From Bacillota bacterium (lineage in GTDB: Bacteria > Bacillota > Clostridia > Oscillospirales > Ruminococcaceae), in the NCBI GenBank assembly GCA_023457355.1, contig JAEWLW010000076.1, positions 1-22,014 of the forward strand: DNA of 22,014 bases, written 5' to 3'. The notes beneath the pieces are model-generated. The model was not told where the DNA came from. It searched no databases and saw nothing but the letters and a program-made list of their open reading frames with translations. Every line of letters starts with the position of its first letter. The stretch's first letter is position 1. Below are positions 7,994 through 16,100 of this stretch, piece after piece. The translations under genes and the position numbers were made by a program.

Positions 7994-10900
7994 GTGGTGG
8001 CAAGACGTACCAAAAAGCGGAAAAAACATATGGCGATATTTCTCTGCATCACACTGGTGCTGCTGACAGCGGCTACCGGTGTGTTTGCCGTGCTGGCGAA
8101 TAGGACCGATTCGCCTTTATTCGCCAATAAAGCGGCTTTTAGTTGGGGGGACAAGTCCTCTTCGGCGCCGCCGCAGGCGCAGGCCAATGAACCGGGGGCA
8201 GCAGAAGAGGCGGATGATACACCGCCCGCGGCCCAAAAGATTTTTCCGGAGGAACTGCGCGCCGTCACACTCAAACCGGGCGTCGATTTCCCGGTGACAG
8301 GCAGCGATGCGGAAATAGCGGACGGCATCGACAAGGCGATTAATGCGGCCCTTGACCTGACAATGAATGCCATCGTGATTGACACACTGGATGCTGATGG
8401 CAGCGTGCTGTATCCTTCGTCGTTCATGCCCTGTCGGCCCAGTGAGGAGGGGCGGCTGGACCCGCTGCTCTCCGCCATAACGCAGGCGCGGGAGGCCGGG
8501 CTTTATGTCTACACCAGCTATTACATAACCGACGTATCCTTCACCGATAAAATTGCGGTGCTGGGCAGGGCGGCTGCCGGACTCATCGACGGCGTGACAA
8601 CCGATATTGCGTCATTCGCCGCGCGCTACCAGCCGGACGGCGTGCTGCTGGACGGCTATTATAATGTGCAAAGCAAAAAAAGCTATTCGAATTATCTGGC
8701 CCTGGGCGGCGGCATCGGTTTTGAAGACTATATGCAGGCGGTGCCCGAAACGTTGCTGAAGCTGGTCCGCGAAGAGCTCAACCGTACGGCGCCTGCGGTG
8801 ACGGTTGGACTTTTGAGCGAGGCTGTCTGGGCCAACGACTATGAGAATGAAAATGGTTCGGCCACCAAGGCCGCCTTTTCAACCTTTGCCGACGGCAACG
8901 CCGACACCGTCAAATATCTGGAAACCGGCTTGGTTGATTTTGTGGCGGTTAAGGCTTACGGCTCGCTTGATGACGCACAAACGCCGTACCAGGCTGTCGC
9001 ATCCTGGTGGGCCAACGTTTGCGACACAACCGGAACACCCCTTTATATTGTGCATGCGGCCAATCGCGCCGTGACCGATGCGGTGGGGTGGGGTGAATAT
9101 GACCAGCTGGCGCGCCAGGTGATTGAAGCGCGTGAAATGCCCGGTTATAAGGGCAGTATTTTCAACAGCCTGATCCGTTTGCAGGAAAACCCCAAAGACT
9201 GCGCCTCCAAGCTGGTCGGTTATTTTGCGGGCAGCGTCAAGGCGGAGCACATTATGCAGGATTTGGAGCTGACCAAGCCGAGCCAGACCACCTTTACATC
9301 CTTTGACCCAACCGTGCTTTTTACGGGCCATACCGATCCCAACACCGACGCAACCATCAACGACGTTGAGATTACAACCGACGAGAACGGTTATTTCCAG
9401 CTGGAAATGCCGCTGACCGAAGGCGAAAATATTTTTAAAATCAACCACAAGGGCAAAACGGTTACCTATAATATCACCCGGATCACCGAGGTGGTCAAGC
9501 AGGTCTCGCCCGGCAGCGGCACACTGAATGTGGATGGTTCCACCAAGCTGACCATTGATGCCGTCGCGTACGCCGAGGCCAAAGTATATGCCGTTATCGG
9601 CGGCAGAACCGTCATGCTTCAGGAGAGCGACCAACAGGATGACGAATACCGGGACACGGCCTATGCGCGTTTCACCGGTGTGTTCACGGTGCCGGATGCC
9701 ACGGCCGAGGATCAGGATCTCGGCGCCGTGACGGTGTACGGTGAATGGAATGGGTTGACCAAAAGCAAGAGTGGTGCTAAAATCATTGTTAACAAGCGGG
9801 TATTGCCCTCGGATGGAACGCCGGTAGTGGTGACGGCCGATCTGGCCGAAACCTTCAGAGGCGATACCGTTTCGCAGTATTCCGAACCGACGTATTTCCC
9901 GCTGCCCAAGGGCGCCCTGGATTATGTGGTGGGCGACGCGGTGAAATACAGCTTCACCAATAAGAACAAGGTTGAAACCTATACCTTTTATCGGCTACAG
10001 TCAGGGCTGCGCGTCTTTGCCGACGATATTGCGACGGTTTCGGTGAGCTCGGCGGCGGTGGGCAACAGCATCACCGGCTGTACCGTCAAGAGCGATTCGC
10101 GTTATACCAAGGTTATTCTGGCCACACGTCAACAGGTTTCGTATGTGGCAACCTATGCCGCCGATAAGCTGACCTTTAAGTTCAATTATACTAATTCCCT
10201 GCCCGACAGCATGAAGCTTTCCAAAAATCCGCTGTTCTCGGCAGTGACCTTCTCGGGCGATACCATGACGCTGACGCTTCGCTCCTCCGGAAAGTTCATG
10301 GGTCTGTACCCCTACTATGACAACGACGGCAATCTGGTATTGCGCTTTAATAATCCGCCCATTGTGACCAGCAGCGACTTAAGCGGGGCCAAGATCGTGA
10401 TAGACCCGGGCCACGGCGGCAGCGACGTCGGCGCGCTGGGTTATCTCTCTGCATACCCGGAGCGGGCAATTAATTATGCCGTTGTGTCCAAGCTTGTCAG
10501 CATTCTCAAGAGCCGCGGTGCAACTGTGCTGCTTACAAACAACAACCAGTATAATTATGTCTCGTTGGAGGACCGCGTGGCGGGAACCTCGGCAGCCGAC
10601 CCGCACCTGTTTATCAGCGTGCACTCCAACTCCTCCGCCTACAACACCACGGCGGCGGGCACCGAGGCCTATTACTTTAACTACTGGTCCTCAGGGCTGG
10701 CGCAGTTTGCTTCGGCCAATGTGGCCTCGGCGCTTGGCACTGCCAACCGTGGGCAAAAATTCGGCTATTATTATGTGACCCGCAGCATGCAATATCCGGC
10801 TATTCTGGTGGAAGCGGGCTTTATGTCCAATCAGACTGAATATCACAAGCTGATCAACGAAAGCTATCAGAGTAACATTGCCCAGGGTTTGGCCAATGCC

Positions 10901-11317
10901 ATCGGCACTTACCTGAAGTATATGGGCAGCGCAGGCAGCATGACCGGGACCGAGGCAAGCGGCCATTCGGTGGGGGATGCCGGCAAAAACAACAGCGCCG
11001 ACACCAACCTTGCGAATAACGGCATCGGCCAGAGCACCGGCAGCCAGAGCAGCGGCAGCAGCGATGTGAATTTTCATCTCAGCGAAAGCAAGCTGACCCT
11101 TGCGCCCGGTGAAGAAGCCGAGATTAAGGCCGAATGGGATTCTGACGACGCGTTCACCATTATTTGGGCGGCCACCGGCGACGGCGCGACGGCGGAACTT
11201 GGATCGCTGGATAACAAGTTGGTTATCCAGGCCAGGGAAGCGGGCGAAATGAAGCTGCTTGCTACCGTTCAGGGCCGCAGCGACCTTACAGCGGAGTGCA
11301 CGTTGGTTGTTAAATAA
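7994..11317 (+). CDS. Membrane-anchored GHL10-like barrel / N-acetylmuramoyl-L-alanine amidase fusion
   Basis: A 1107-residue surface protein. A basic N-terminus (RRTKKRKKH) precedes one membrane segment (about 13-34, signal anchor or signal peptide), then an acidic/Pro-rich linker. About 85-430 resembles a divergent GHL10-type barrel (NAIVIDTLDADGSVLYPS, GLYVYTSYYITDVSF, YQPDGVLLDGYYN, LVDFVAVKAYGS). About 430-790 looks like beta-sandwich stalk domains. About 798-975 is an Amidase_3 zinc amidase with all expected residues: H807 (DPGHGG), E823 (YPERAIN), H877 (SVHSNS) and E940 (VEAGFMSN). A Gly/Ser linker and a short Ig-like domain end the protein. The amidase would cut the MurNAc-L-Ala bond of peptidoglycan. 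The start is GTG at 7994 or 7997; the second fits the GGGGA site slightly better. The barrel assignment is weaker than the amidase. Confidence 0.87.
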   Translation: MVARRTKKRKKHMAIFLCITLVLLTAATGVFAVLANRTDSPLFANKAAFSWGDKSSSAPPQAQANEPGAAEEADDTPPAAQKIFPEELRAVTLKPGVDFPVTGSDAEIADGIDKAINAALDLTMNAIVIDTLDADGSVLYPSSFMPCRPSEEGRLDPLLSAITQAREAGLYVYTSYYITDVSFTDKIAVLGRAAAGLIDGVTTDIASFAARYQPDGVLLDGYYNVQSKKSYSNYLALGGGIGFEDYMQAVPETLLKLVREELNRTAPAVTVGLLSEAVWANDYENENGSATKAAFSTFADGNADTVKYLETGLVDFVAVKAYGSLDDAQTPYQAVASWWANVCDTTGTPLYIVHAANRAVTDAVGWGEYDQLARQVIEAREMPGYKGSIFNSLIRLQENPKDCASKLVGYFAGSVKAEHIMQDLELTKPSQTTFTSFDPTVLFTGHTDPNTDATINDVEITTDENGYFQLEMPLTEGENIFKINHKGKTVTYNITRITEVVKQVSPGSGTLNVDGSTKLTIDAVAYAEAKVYAVIGGRTVMLQESDQQDDEYRDTAYARFTGVFTVPDATAEDQDLGAVTVYGEWNGLTKSKSGAKIIVNKRVLPSDGTPVVVTADLAETFRGDTVSQYSEPTYFPLPKGALDYVVGDAVKYSFTNKNKVETYTFYRLQSGLRVFADDIATVSVSSAAVGNSITGCTVKSDSRYTKVILATRQQVSYVATYAADKLTFKFNYTNSLPDSMKLSKNPLFSAVTFSGDTMTLTLRSSGKFMGLYPYYDNDGNLVLRFNNPPIVTSSDLSGAKIVIDPGHGGSDVGALGYLSAYPERAINYAVVSKLVSILKSRGATVLLTNNNQYNYVSLEDRVAGTSAADPHLFISVHSNSSAYNTTAAGTEAYYFNYWSSGLAQFASANVASALGTANRGQKFGYYYVTRSMQYPAILVEAGFMSNQTEYHKLINESYQSNIAQGLANAIGTYLKYMGSAGSMTGTEASGHSVGDAGKNNSADTNLANNGIGQSTGSQSSGSSDVNFHLSESKLTLAPGEEAEIKAEWDSDDAFTIIWAATGDGATAELGSLDNKLVIQAREAGEMKLLATVQGRSDLTAECTLVVK

Positions 11318-11322
11318 CTGTT

Positions 11323-11358
11323 TTTGCCGTTAAATGGCAAACGACCGATTCGGTTTTT
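11323..11358 (+). terminator. Possible terminator after the amidase gene
   Basis: TTTGCC/GGCAAA (11323-11341) forms a 6-bp stem, followed by a second short stem, ACCG/CGGT, running into TTTTT (11344-11358). Neither is strong alone, but the second has the right U-tract and the following gene has its own promoter. Confidence 0.4.
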
Positions 11359-11451
11359 AATGTCGGAATTGCGAAACTGATGAATGGTGGGAATTTTCTG
11401 CGCAATAGTGGGCTTTTGAGTAAAATGACTAAAAAAACTATAGATGTCCTG

Positions 11452-11480
11452 TTGCATGTGGAAAGAGATTGCGATATAAT
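11452..11480 (+). promoter_or_regulatory. Promoter of nfnAB
   Basis: TTGCAT (11452-11457), 17 bases and a perfect TATAAT (11475-11480). Transcription should start near 11487. This rules out the upstream TTG codon at 11469 as the nfnA start and leaves a leader of about 45 bases. Confidence 0.8.
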
Positions 11481-11531
11481 ACATTACATTGGCTCGACCA
11501 GAGGCTGATTATTATGAAATGGAGTGAGAGT

Positions 11532-12383
11532 GTGAACCGTATTACGGAAAAGAGAAGCCTTAGCAGCGCCGTATTGCTGATGAAGGTGGACGCGCCGGAT
11601 ATTGCCAAGCGTGTGAAGGCCGGACAATTTATCATTCTGCGTGTAGATGAAAAAGGCGAACGTATTCCGCTGACTGTTGCGGACGCCGACCCCGCCACCG
11701 GCGAGGTTACGATCATGTTCCAGGTCGCCGGTGCGACCACACGCCAGCTGTCCATGAAAGAGGAAGGCGATTATCTCGTCGATTTTGTTGGGCCGCTGGG
11801 TGTCCCCACCCACTACGAGGGCGCCACCAGGGCTTGTGTTGTGGGCGGCGGTGTTGGCTGCGCCATTGCGTATCCGCAGGCCAAGGCGCTGCACACCATG
11901 GGTATTCCGGTTGACGTTATCGCCGGCTTTAAGACCAAGGACATCGTGATGCTTGAGGACGAGTTCAAGGCGGTGTGTGATAACCTTTATGTCACGACCG
12001 ATGACGGCTCTTACGGCATTCACGGTTTTGTTACCAACCAGCTTGAGGCGCTTATCAACGAGGGCAAGGGCTATGATCTTGTCATCGCCATCGGCCCGAT
12101 TCCGATGATGAAATTTGTTTCCAAGGTTACTGAGAAATATGGCATCAAGACCATTGTTTCGCTCAACCCTGTCATGATTGACGGCACCGGCATGTGCGGT
12201 GGATGTCGTGTGACGGTCGGCGGCGAGACAAAGTTTGCCTGTGTTGACGGCCCCGATTTTGACGGCCACCTTGTGGATTACGATGGACTTATGAACCGCA
12301 ACAGCTTCTACAAGGCGGTTGAAGTAGAAAAGGACGAGCATATTTGCCGCCTTGGTTTAAACGGAGGTCACTGCAATGGCTAA
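11532..12383 (+). CDS. nfnA: NfnA: small subunit of NADH-dependent reduced ferredoxin:NADP+ oxidoreductase
   Basis: This is the FAD and [2Fe-2S] subunit of the cytoplasmic Nfn complex, which couples NADPH, NAD+ and ferredoxin by flavin-based electron bifurcation. The 283-residue protein has a ferredoxin-reductase-like FAD domain (ERIPLTVADAD), an NAD-binding Rossmann segment (CVVGGGVGCAIAYPQAKAL) and a C-terminal cluster motif DGTGMCGGC with D217, C222, C225 and a later C237. Characterised NfnA proteins use one Asp and three Cys, and this pattern fits. The GTG start at 11532 was chosen because GGAG lies 7 bases upstream, the promoter excludes earlier codons, and homologues begin at this point. 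It overlaps the next gene by 8 bases. The subunit also resembles dihydroorotate-dehydrogenase electron-transfer and sulfide-dehydrogenase subunits, but its nfnB-like partner makes Nfn the best call. Confidence 0.9.
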   Translation: MNRITEKRSLSSAVLLMKVDAPDIAKRVKAGQFIILRVDEKGERIPLTVADADPATGEVTIMFQVAGATTRQLSMKEEGDYLVDFVGPLGVPTHYEGATRACVVGGGVGCAIAYPQAKALHTMGIPVDVIAGFKTKDIVMLEDEFKAVCDNLYVTTDDGSYGIHGFVTNQLEALINEGKGYDLVIAIGPIPMMKFVSKVTEKYGIKTIVSLNPVMIDGTGMCGGCRVTVGGETKFACVDGPDFDGHLVDYDGLMNRNSFYKAVEVEKDEHICRLGLNGGHCNG

Positions 12384-13761
12384 TATGATTGCAACCAAAA
12401 CGCCCATGCCGGAGCAGGACCCGAATGTGCGCAACAAGAATTTTTTAGAGGTTGCCCTTGGCTATACCCCCGAGATGGCGGTTGAAGAGGCCAAGCGCTG
12501 CTTAAACTGTAAGCATAAGCCCTGTGTTGCGGGATGTCCGGTCAACGTGCGCATCCCTGAATTCCTGTTAAAGGTGGCCGAAGAGGATTTTGAGGCTGCT
12601 TACCGCATCATTCTTTCCACCAACTGCCTGCCGGCCATCAGCGGTCGCGTCTGCCCGCAGGAGTCCCAGTGCGAGGCAAAGTGTGTGCGCGGCATCAAGG
12701 GTGAGTCGGTCGGCATCGGCCGCATTGAGCGCTTTGTTGCCGATTATGCGCGCGAGCATAATTTCTCAGCCGGTGAGCAGCCCGTCTCCAACGGGCATAA
12801 GGTTGCGGTCGTCGGCTCCGGCCCTGCGGGCCTTTCCTGCGCGGGCGATCTTGTCGCCAGGGGCTATGATGTCACAATCTTTGAGGCGTTGCATGTAGCG
12901 GGCGGCGTGCTTTCCTACGGCATTCCCGAATTCCGTCTGCCGAAAGCGATTGTGAAAAAAGAAGTTGACAACCTGCTTGAGCTGGGTGTCACACTTAAAA
13001 CAAACTACATTGTCGGTCGCACCATCTCGGTAGACGAGCTGTTTGAGGGCGGCTTTGAGGCTGTGTTCATCGGCTCCGGCGCAGGGCTTCCCAGCTTTAT
13101 GAATATCCCGGGTGAGAACCTGTTGGGCGTGTACTCAGCTAACGAGTACCTGACCAGAACCAACCTGATGAAGGCCTATCTCGACGATTATATGACCCCG
13201 ATTTTCCATGGTAATTCTGTCGCTGTCGTCGGCGGCGGCAACGTGGCGATGGATGCTGCGCGCTGCGCAAAGCGTCTTGGGGCCGAGAACGTCTATATTG
13301 TATACCGCCGCGGCATGGAAGAGCTGCCTGCCAGAGCGGAAGAAGTGCACCACGCAAAGGAAGAGGGCATCATCTTCAAGCTGCTCAACAACCCCGTGCA
13401 GATTCTCGGCGACGAGAAGGGCCACGTAACCGGTATTGAGTGTGTTGAGATGGCGCTTGGCGAACCGGATGCTTCCGGCCGCCGCCGCCCGATTGAAAAA
13501 GAGGGCTCGAATTTTGTCATCGATGTGGATACGGTCATCATGTCGATCGGCACTTCGCCCAACCCGCTGATTAAGAACACCACCCCCGGCATCGAGGTAA
13601 ACCGAAAGGGCTGCCTCGTCTGCACTGAGGACATGGCAACCACCCGCGCGGGTGTGTACGCCGGTGGCGACGCCGTCACAGGTGCTGCGACCGTTATTCT
13701 GGCGATGGGCGCCGGCAAAGTTGCCGCTGATTCCATCGACCAGTTTATCCGAAACAAGTAA
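12376..13761 (+). CDS. nfnB: NfnB: large subunit of NADH-dependent reduced ferredoxin:NADP+ oxidoreductase (GltD-like)
   Basis: A 461-residue flavoprotein related to the small subunit of glutamate synthase. The N-terminal domain binds two iron-sulfur clusters: C42, C45, C50 and C54 in CLNCKHKPCVAGCPVN, then C93, C99 and C103 in RVCPQESQCEAKC. A nearby Glu (E96 or E100) could supply an eighth ligand, as described for Nfn complexes; this is inference. An FAD-binding Rossmann motif VVGSGPAGL (146-154) and a second dinucleotide motif VVGGGNVAMDAARCAKRLG (from about 286) follow, the latter for NADP(H). The ATG at 12376 has GGAGG 8 bases upstream and lies inside the end of nfnA, so translation is probably coupled. 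It is often annotated as glutamate synthase small chain, but there is no large glutamate synthase gene nearby. Confidence 0.9.
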   Translation: MANMIATKTPMPEQDPNVRNKNFLEVALGYTPEMAVEEAKRCLNCKHKPCVAGCPVNVRIPEFLLKVAEEDFEAAYRIILSTNCLPAISGRVCPQESQCEAKCVRGIKGESVGIGRIERFVADYAREHNFSAGEQPVSNGHKVAVVGSGPAGLSCAGDLVARGYDVTIFEALHVAGGVLSYGIPEFRLPKAIVKKEVDNLLELGVTLKTNYIVGRTISVDELFEGGFEAVFIGSGAGLPSFMNIPGENLLGVYSANEYLTRTNLMKAYLDDYMTPIFHGNSVAVVGGGNVAMDAARCAKRLGAENVYIVYRRGMEELPARAEEVHHAKEEGIIFKLLNNPVQILGDEKGHVTGIECVEMALGEPDASGRRRPIEKEGSNFVIDVDTVIMSIGTSPNPLIKNTTPGIEVNRKGCLVCTEDMATTRAGVYAGGDAVTGAATVILAMGAGKVAADSIDQFIRNK

Positions 13762-13785
13762 TAACGTATTGCTGAAAATGTTGAA

Positions 13786-13815
13786 AAGCCGCGAAGTCAT
13801 TTGACTTCGCGGCTT
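13786..13815 (+). terminator. Strong hairpin after nfnAB
   Basis: AAGCCGCGAAGTCA and its exact complement TGACTTCGCGGCTT flank two bases (in practice a loop of 4-6 bases). The stem is long and GC-rich and stands 25 bases after the nfnB stop. The following tract (GGGCTTTAC) is poor in T, so termination may be incomplete. Confidence 0.7.
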
Positions 13816-14015
13816 GGGCTTTACGGAAAATTTTGCATTGGGCTGCGCCCGGCTGCATATACAGTTAATCAACTATAGATATCAACAGTGCCTCATGCAT
13901 TGTGCGGGCAAAACGAAATTCCCACTGTGCACAAGCAGTGACGGCGAATGGCGTAAAAAATCCGTCAGGATACCGGCGTTTTATGGGGGATTTATCTTGA
14001 AAAAGGAGGGACGGT

Positions 14016-14864
14016 ATGAGGAAAAAGCGAAAGCTGTTCTGCCAGCTGTCGCCGACGGCCTATCGCATATCGGTTAAAAAGGGCTGTGTGCTGCGCTGGT
14101 TGCACGATCTGCTTGTTTTGGCGCGCTTTTCAAAAGAGCGCCCGGAGGCGTTGCTTCCGGCGACTGTATACCGCCACAACGCGCTTATTCGGCGCACACT
14201 TGGGGCGGCTGACCCGGCGTTGCAGGAGAATAAAGCGGTGAATCTGGCCATTGCCGCGCCCCGAATTTCACATGTTCTGATTCGCCCGGGGGAAACCTTT
14301 TCTTTCTGGCGGCTGGTGGGCAGCTGCACTGAAAAAAAGGGCTATCAGACGGGCATGGTGATTGAGAACGGGCAGGTGGGGCGCGGTATCGGCGGTGGGT
14401 TGTGTCAGCTCACCAATCTGATACACTGGATGGTGCTGCATACGCCGTTGACCATTACCGAGCATCATCACCATGACAGCGTCGATCTTTTCCCCGATTT
14501 TGGCCGACAGGTTCCCTTCGGCACAGGAACGTCGATTTTTTACAACTATGTGGATTACCGCTTTAGGAATGAGACGGACATTACTTTTCAACTTATAGTA
14601 TGGGTGGAAGAAAAATACTTATGTGGCGAACTGCGCGCCGACCGGCTGCCGCCGCTTAAATATCACATCGCGATACAGGACGAGGCTTTTATCCGGGAGG
14701 CTGACGGCGTTTACCGCACCGGCAAGGTTTACCGCAGGGCGGTTGACAGAGATACAGGCAATACCGTCGCCTGCGCCCTGATAAAAGAAAATCATGCGCG
14801 TGTGTTGTATGCGCTTGAGGACGAAAACAGGGTTGTCTTACAACCTGAACTTGTGTTAAAATAA
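14016..14864 (+). CDS. VanW-family protein
   Basis: A 282-residue protein with a VanW domain, first noted in some vancomycin-resistance clusters and widespread in Firmicutes; its biochemical role is not established. The domain covers about 75-210: RPGETFSFWRLVGSCTEKKGY, then GQVGRGIGGGLCQLTNLIH, EHHHHDSVDLFPDFGRQVPFGTG and NYVDYRFRN. Here it is a compact form without an obvious signal peptide or membrane segment, unlike the long membrane-anchored VanW proteins. Presence here is not evidence of vancomycin resistance; no van ligase or dehydrogenase genes are nearby. The ATG is preceded by GGAGGG with 5 bases between. The next gene starts 28 bases downstream, so they are probably co-transcribed. 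No convincing promoter was found in 13816-14000. Confidence 0.85.
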   Translation: MRKKRKLFCQLSPTAYRISVKKGCVLRWLHDLLVLARFSKERPEALLPATVYRHNALIRRTLGAADPALQENKAVNLAIAAPRISHVLIRPGETFSFWRLVGSCTEKKGYQTGMVIENGQVGRGIGGGLCQLTNLIHWMVLHTPLTITEHHHHDSVDLFPDFGRQVPFGTGTSIFYNYVDYRFRNETDITFQLIVWVEEKYLCGELRADRLPPLKYHIAIQDEAFIREADGVYRTGKVYRRAVDRDTGNTVACALIKENHARVLYALEDENRVVLQPELVLK

Positions 14865-14892
14865 GGAAAAAGCTGAAAGAAGGGGTATGACA

Positions 14893-15513
14893 ATGAAAAT
14901 TACATGGTATGGCCATTCCTGCTTTAAAGTGGAGACTGGACAGGGCGCGGTGGTGTTTGACCCGTATCAGGATGGGCGCGTTCCAGGCTACGCGCCGCTG
15001 CCGCGGAATCTTTCGGCTGATGCTGTGCTGTGCAGCCACCAACACGGGGACCACAGCGCCGTAGAACTTGTGACGCTCAGTGGCAACCCGCCAACGTTTG
15101 CCGTTGAGGAGCTGCATACCTTTCACGATGCGGTGAAAGGGGAAAAGCGCGGCGGGAATATCATTCGAATTATTACGGCCGAGGGTATGCGGCTGGCGCA
15201 TATGGGGGATATCGGCTGCGAACTGACCGATGAGCAGCTGGCGGTGCTGCGCGGCGTGGATGTGCTGTTGCTGCCGGTCGGCGGGTTTTATACCATTGAT
15301 GCCGCACAGGCGAAAGAGATGGCCGACGCCGTCGGTGCGCGTGTCGTTATCCCCATGCATTACCGCAACGGGCAGTTGGGCTATGAGGTTATTGCGACGC
15401 TGGAGGACTTTACCGACCGCTGTAATGACGTTGTAACCTATGAGACCAACAGCATTGAAGTGGCGCCGGATATGCCCAGGCAGACGGCGGTGCTGCGTTA
15501 TATTGCGGAATGA
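14893..15513 (+). CDS. Metallo-beta-lactamase-fold metal-dependent hydrolase (UPF0173-like)
   Basis: A 206-residue cytoplasmic hydrolase. The N-terminus MKITWYGHSCFKVE is typical of the UPF0173/YtkL-like group, and the metal-binding motif H49-x-H51-x-D53-H54 (SHQHGDH) is intact. Later metal ligands are suggested by AHMGDIG and the C-terminal PMHYRN. The true substrate of this group is unknown. The start at 14893 was preferred over an ATG six bases earlier because AAGGGG lies 7 bases from it, but only 1 base from the other. It sits 28 bases behind the VanW gene. Confidence 0.86.
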   Translation: MKITWYGHSCFKVETGQGAVVFDPYQDGRVPGYAPLPRNLSADAVLCSHQHGDHSAVELVTLSGNPPTFAVEELHTFHDAVKGEKRGGNIIRIITAEGMRLAHMGDIGCELTDEQLAVLRGVDVLLLPVGGFYTIDAAQAKEMADAVGARVVIPMHYRNGQLGYEVIATLEDFTDRCNDVVTYETNSIEVAPDMPRQTAVLRYIAE

Positions 15514-15612
15514 TGACTTTTGAATATTTAAAAGGTTGATTTTTCAGATCGTTTTTTCATTTGACGGGACATGGCAAAATCGGATTGTTATTAAAGAGGC
15601 TGGGACATCAAG

Positions 15613-16041
15613 ATGGTTATCAGAAATATAAAGCAAGAGGATATGGCGCAGCTGGCATTATTATATGAACAGTTTTGGGGCGATAAATCGGATGTTGAAA
15701 AGATGGAAAACGAATTCGAGGTTATCGCCAAAGAGAACAGGCATATTATTTTGGCCGCCGAAAAAGACGGGAAAATAGTGGCGTCGGTTATGGGCGTCGT
15801 ATGCAGAGAATTATATGGGGATTGCAAACCTTTTTTGGCGGTGGAAAATATGATTGTCGATAACCCATACAGAAGAAGCGGCATCGGTTACAGACTGCTT
15901 TCCGAGCTGGAGTCAAAAGCGAGCGCATTAAACTGCACACAAATGATTCTGGTAACAGAAACAGACCGGGTGGATGCCTGCCGCTTCTATGAGAAATACG
16001 GCTTCAACAAAAACAACAAAGGTTACAAGAAAAAGTTATAG
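15613..16041 (+). CDS. GNAT-family N-acetyltransferase
   Basis: A 142-residue acetyl-CoA-dependent acetyltransferase; substrate unknown. Visible features are the N-terminal VIRNIKQEDMAQLALLYEQF, the core strand VENMIVDNPYRRSGIGYRLL with the acetyl-CoA pyrophosphate loop RRSGIG, and the C-terminal ACRFYEKYGF typical of GNATs. The ribosome site is poor: GAGG is about 14 bases from the ATG. The base composition is clearly AT-richer than the flanking genes (many AAA, ATT and TTA codons), which may point to recent acquisition. It is convergent with the symporter gene and followed by a very strong shared hairpin. Confidence 0.85.
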   Translation: MVIRNIKQEDMAQLALLYEQFWGDKSDVEKMENEFEVIAKENRHIILAAEKDGKIVASVMGVVCRELYGDCKPFLAVENMIVDNPYRRSGIGYRLLSELESKASALNCTQMILVTETDRVDACRFYEKYGFNKNNKGYKKKL

Positions 16042-16052
16042 CATGTAAAATA

Positions 16053-16091
16053 AAGCGAAGGGGGCAGGCCGCCGGCCTGCCCCCTTCGCTT
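16053..16091. terminator. Perfect 18-bp terminator between GNAT and agcS genes
   Basis: AAGCGAAGGGGGCAGGCC (16053-16070) is exactly complementary to 16074-16091 across a GCC loop. On the minus strand it is followed by TTATTTTA, so it acts mainly as the terminator of the symporter gene. On the plus strand there is no T-run, but the stem may still end GNAT mRNA. Confidence 0.85.
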
Positions 16092-16100
16092 GCGGAAAGG

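Noticed and set aside
8879..9634. 251-codon open frame on the minus strand
   Set aside because: It lies wholly within the amidase fusion gene, with no ribosome site or family resemblance.
11484..12341. 285-codon open frame on the minus strand opposite nfnA
   Set aside because: nfnA is unambiguous by motif and promoter; the opposite frame is a shadow.
13135..13872. 245-codon open frame on the minus strand opposite nfnB
   Set aside because: It spans the nfnB terminator and has no recognisable motif.
13814..14077. 87-codon open frame between nfnB and the VanW gene
   Set aside because: It overlaps the VanW start in another frame, shows no family features and has no ribosome site.
14016..14864. 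Vancomycin resistance locus
   Set aside because: Only a VanW-domain protein is present; no D-Ala-D-Lac or D-Ala-D-Ser ligase, VanH, VanX or two-component genes are nearby.
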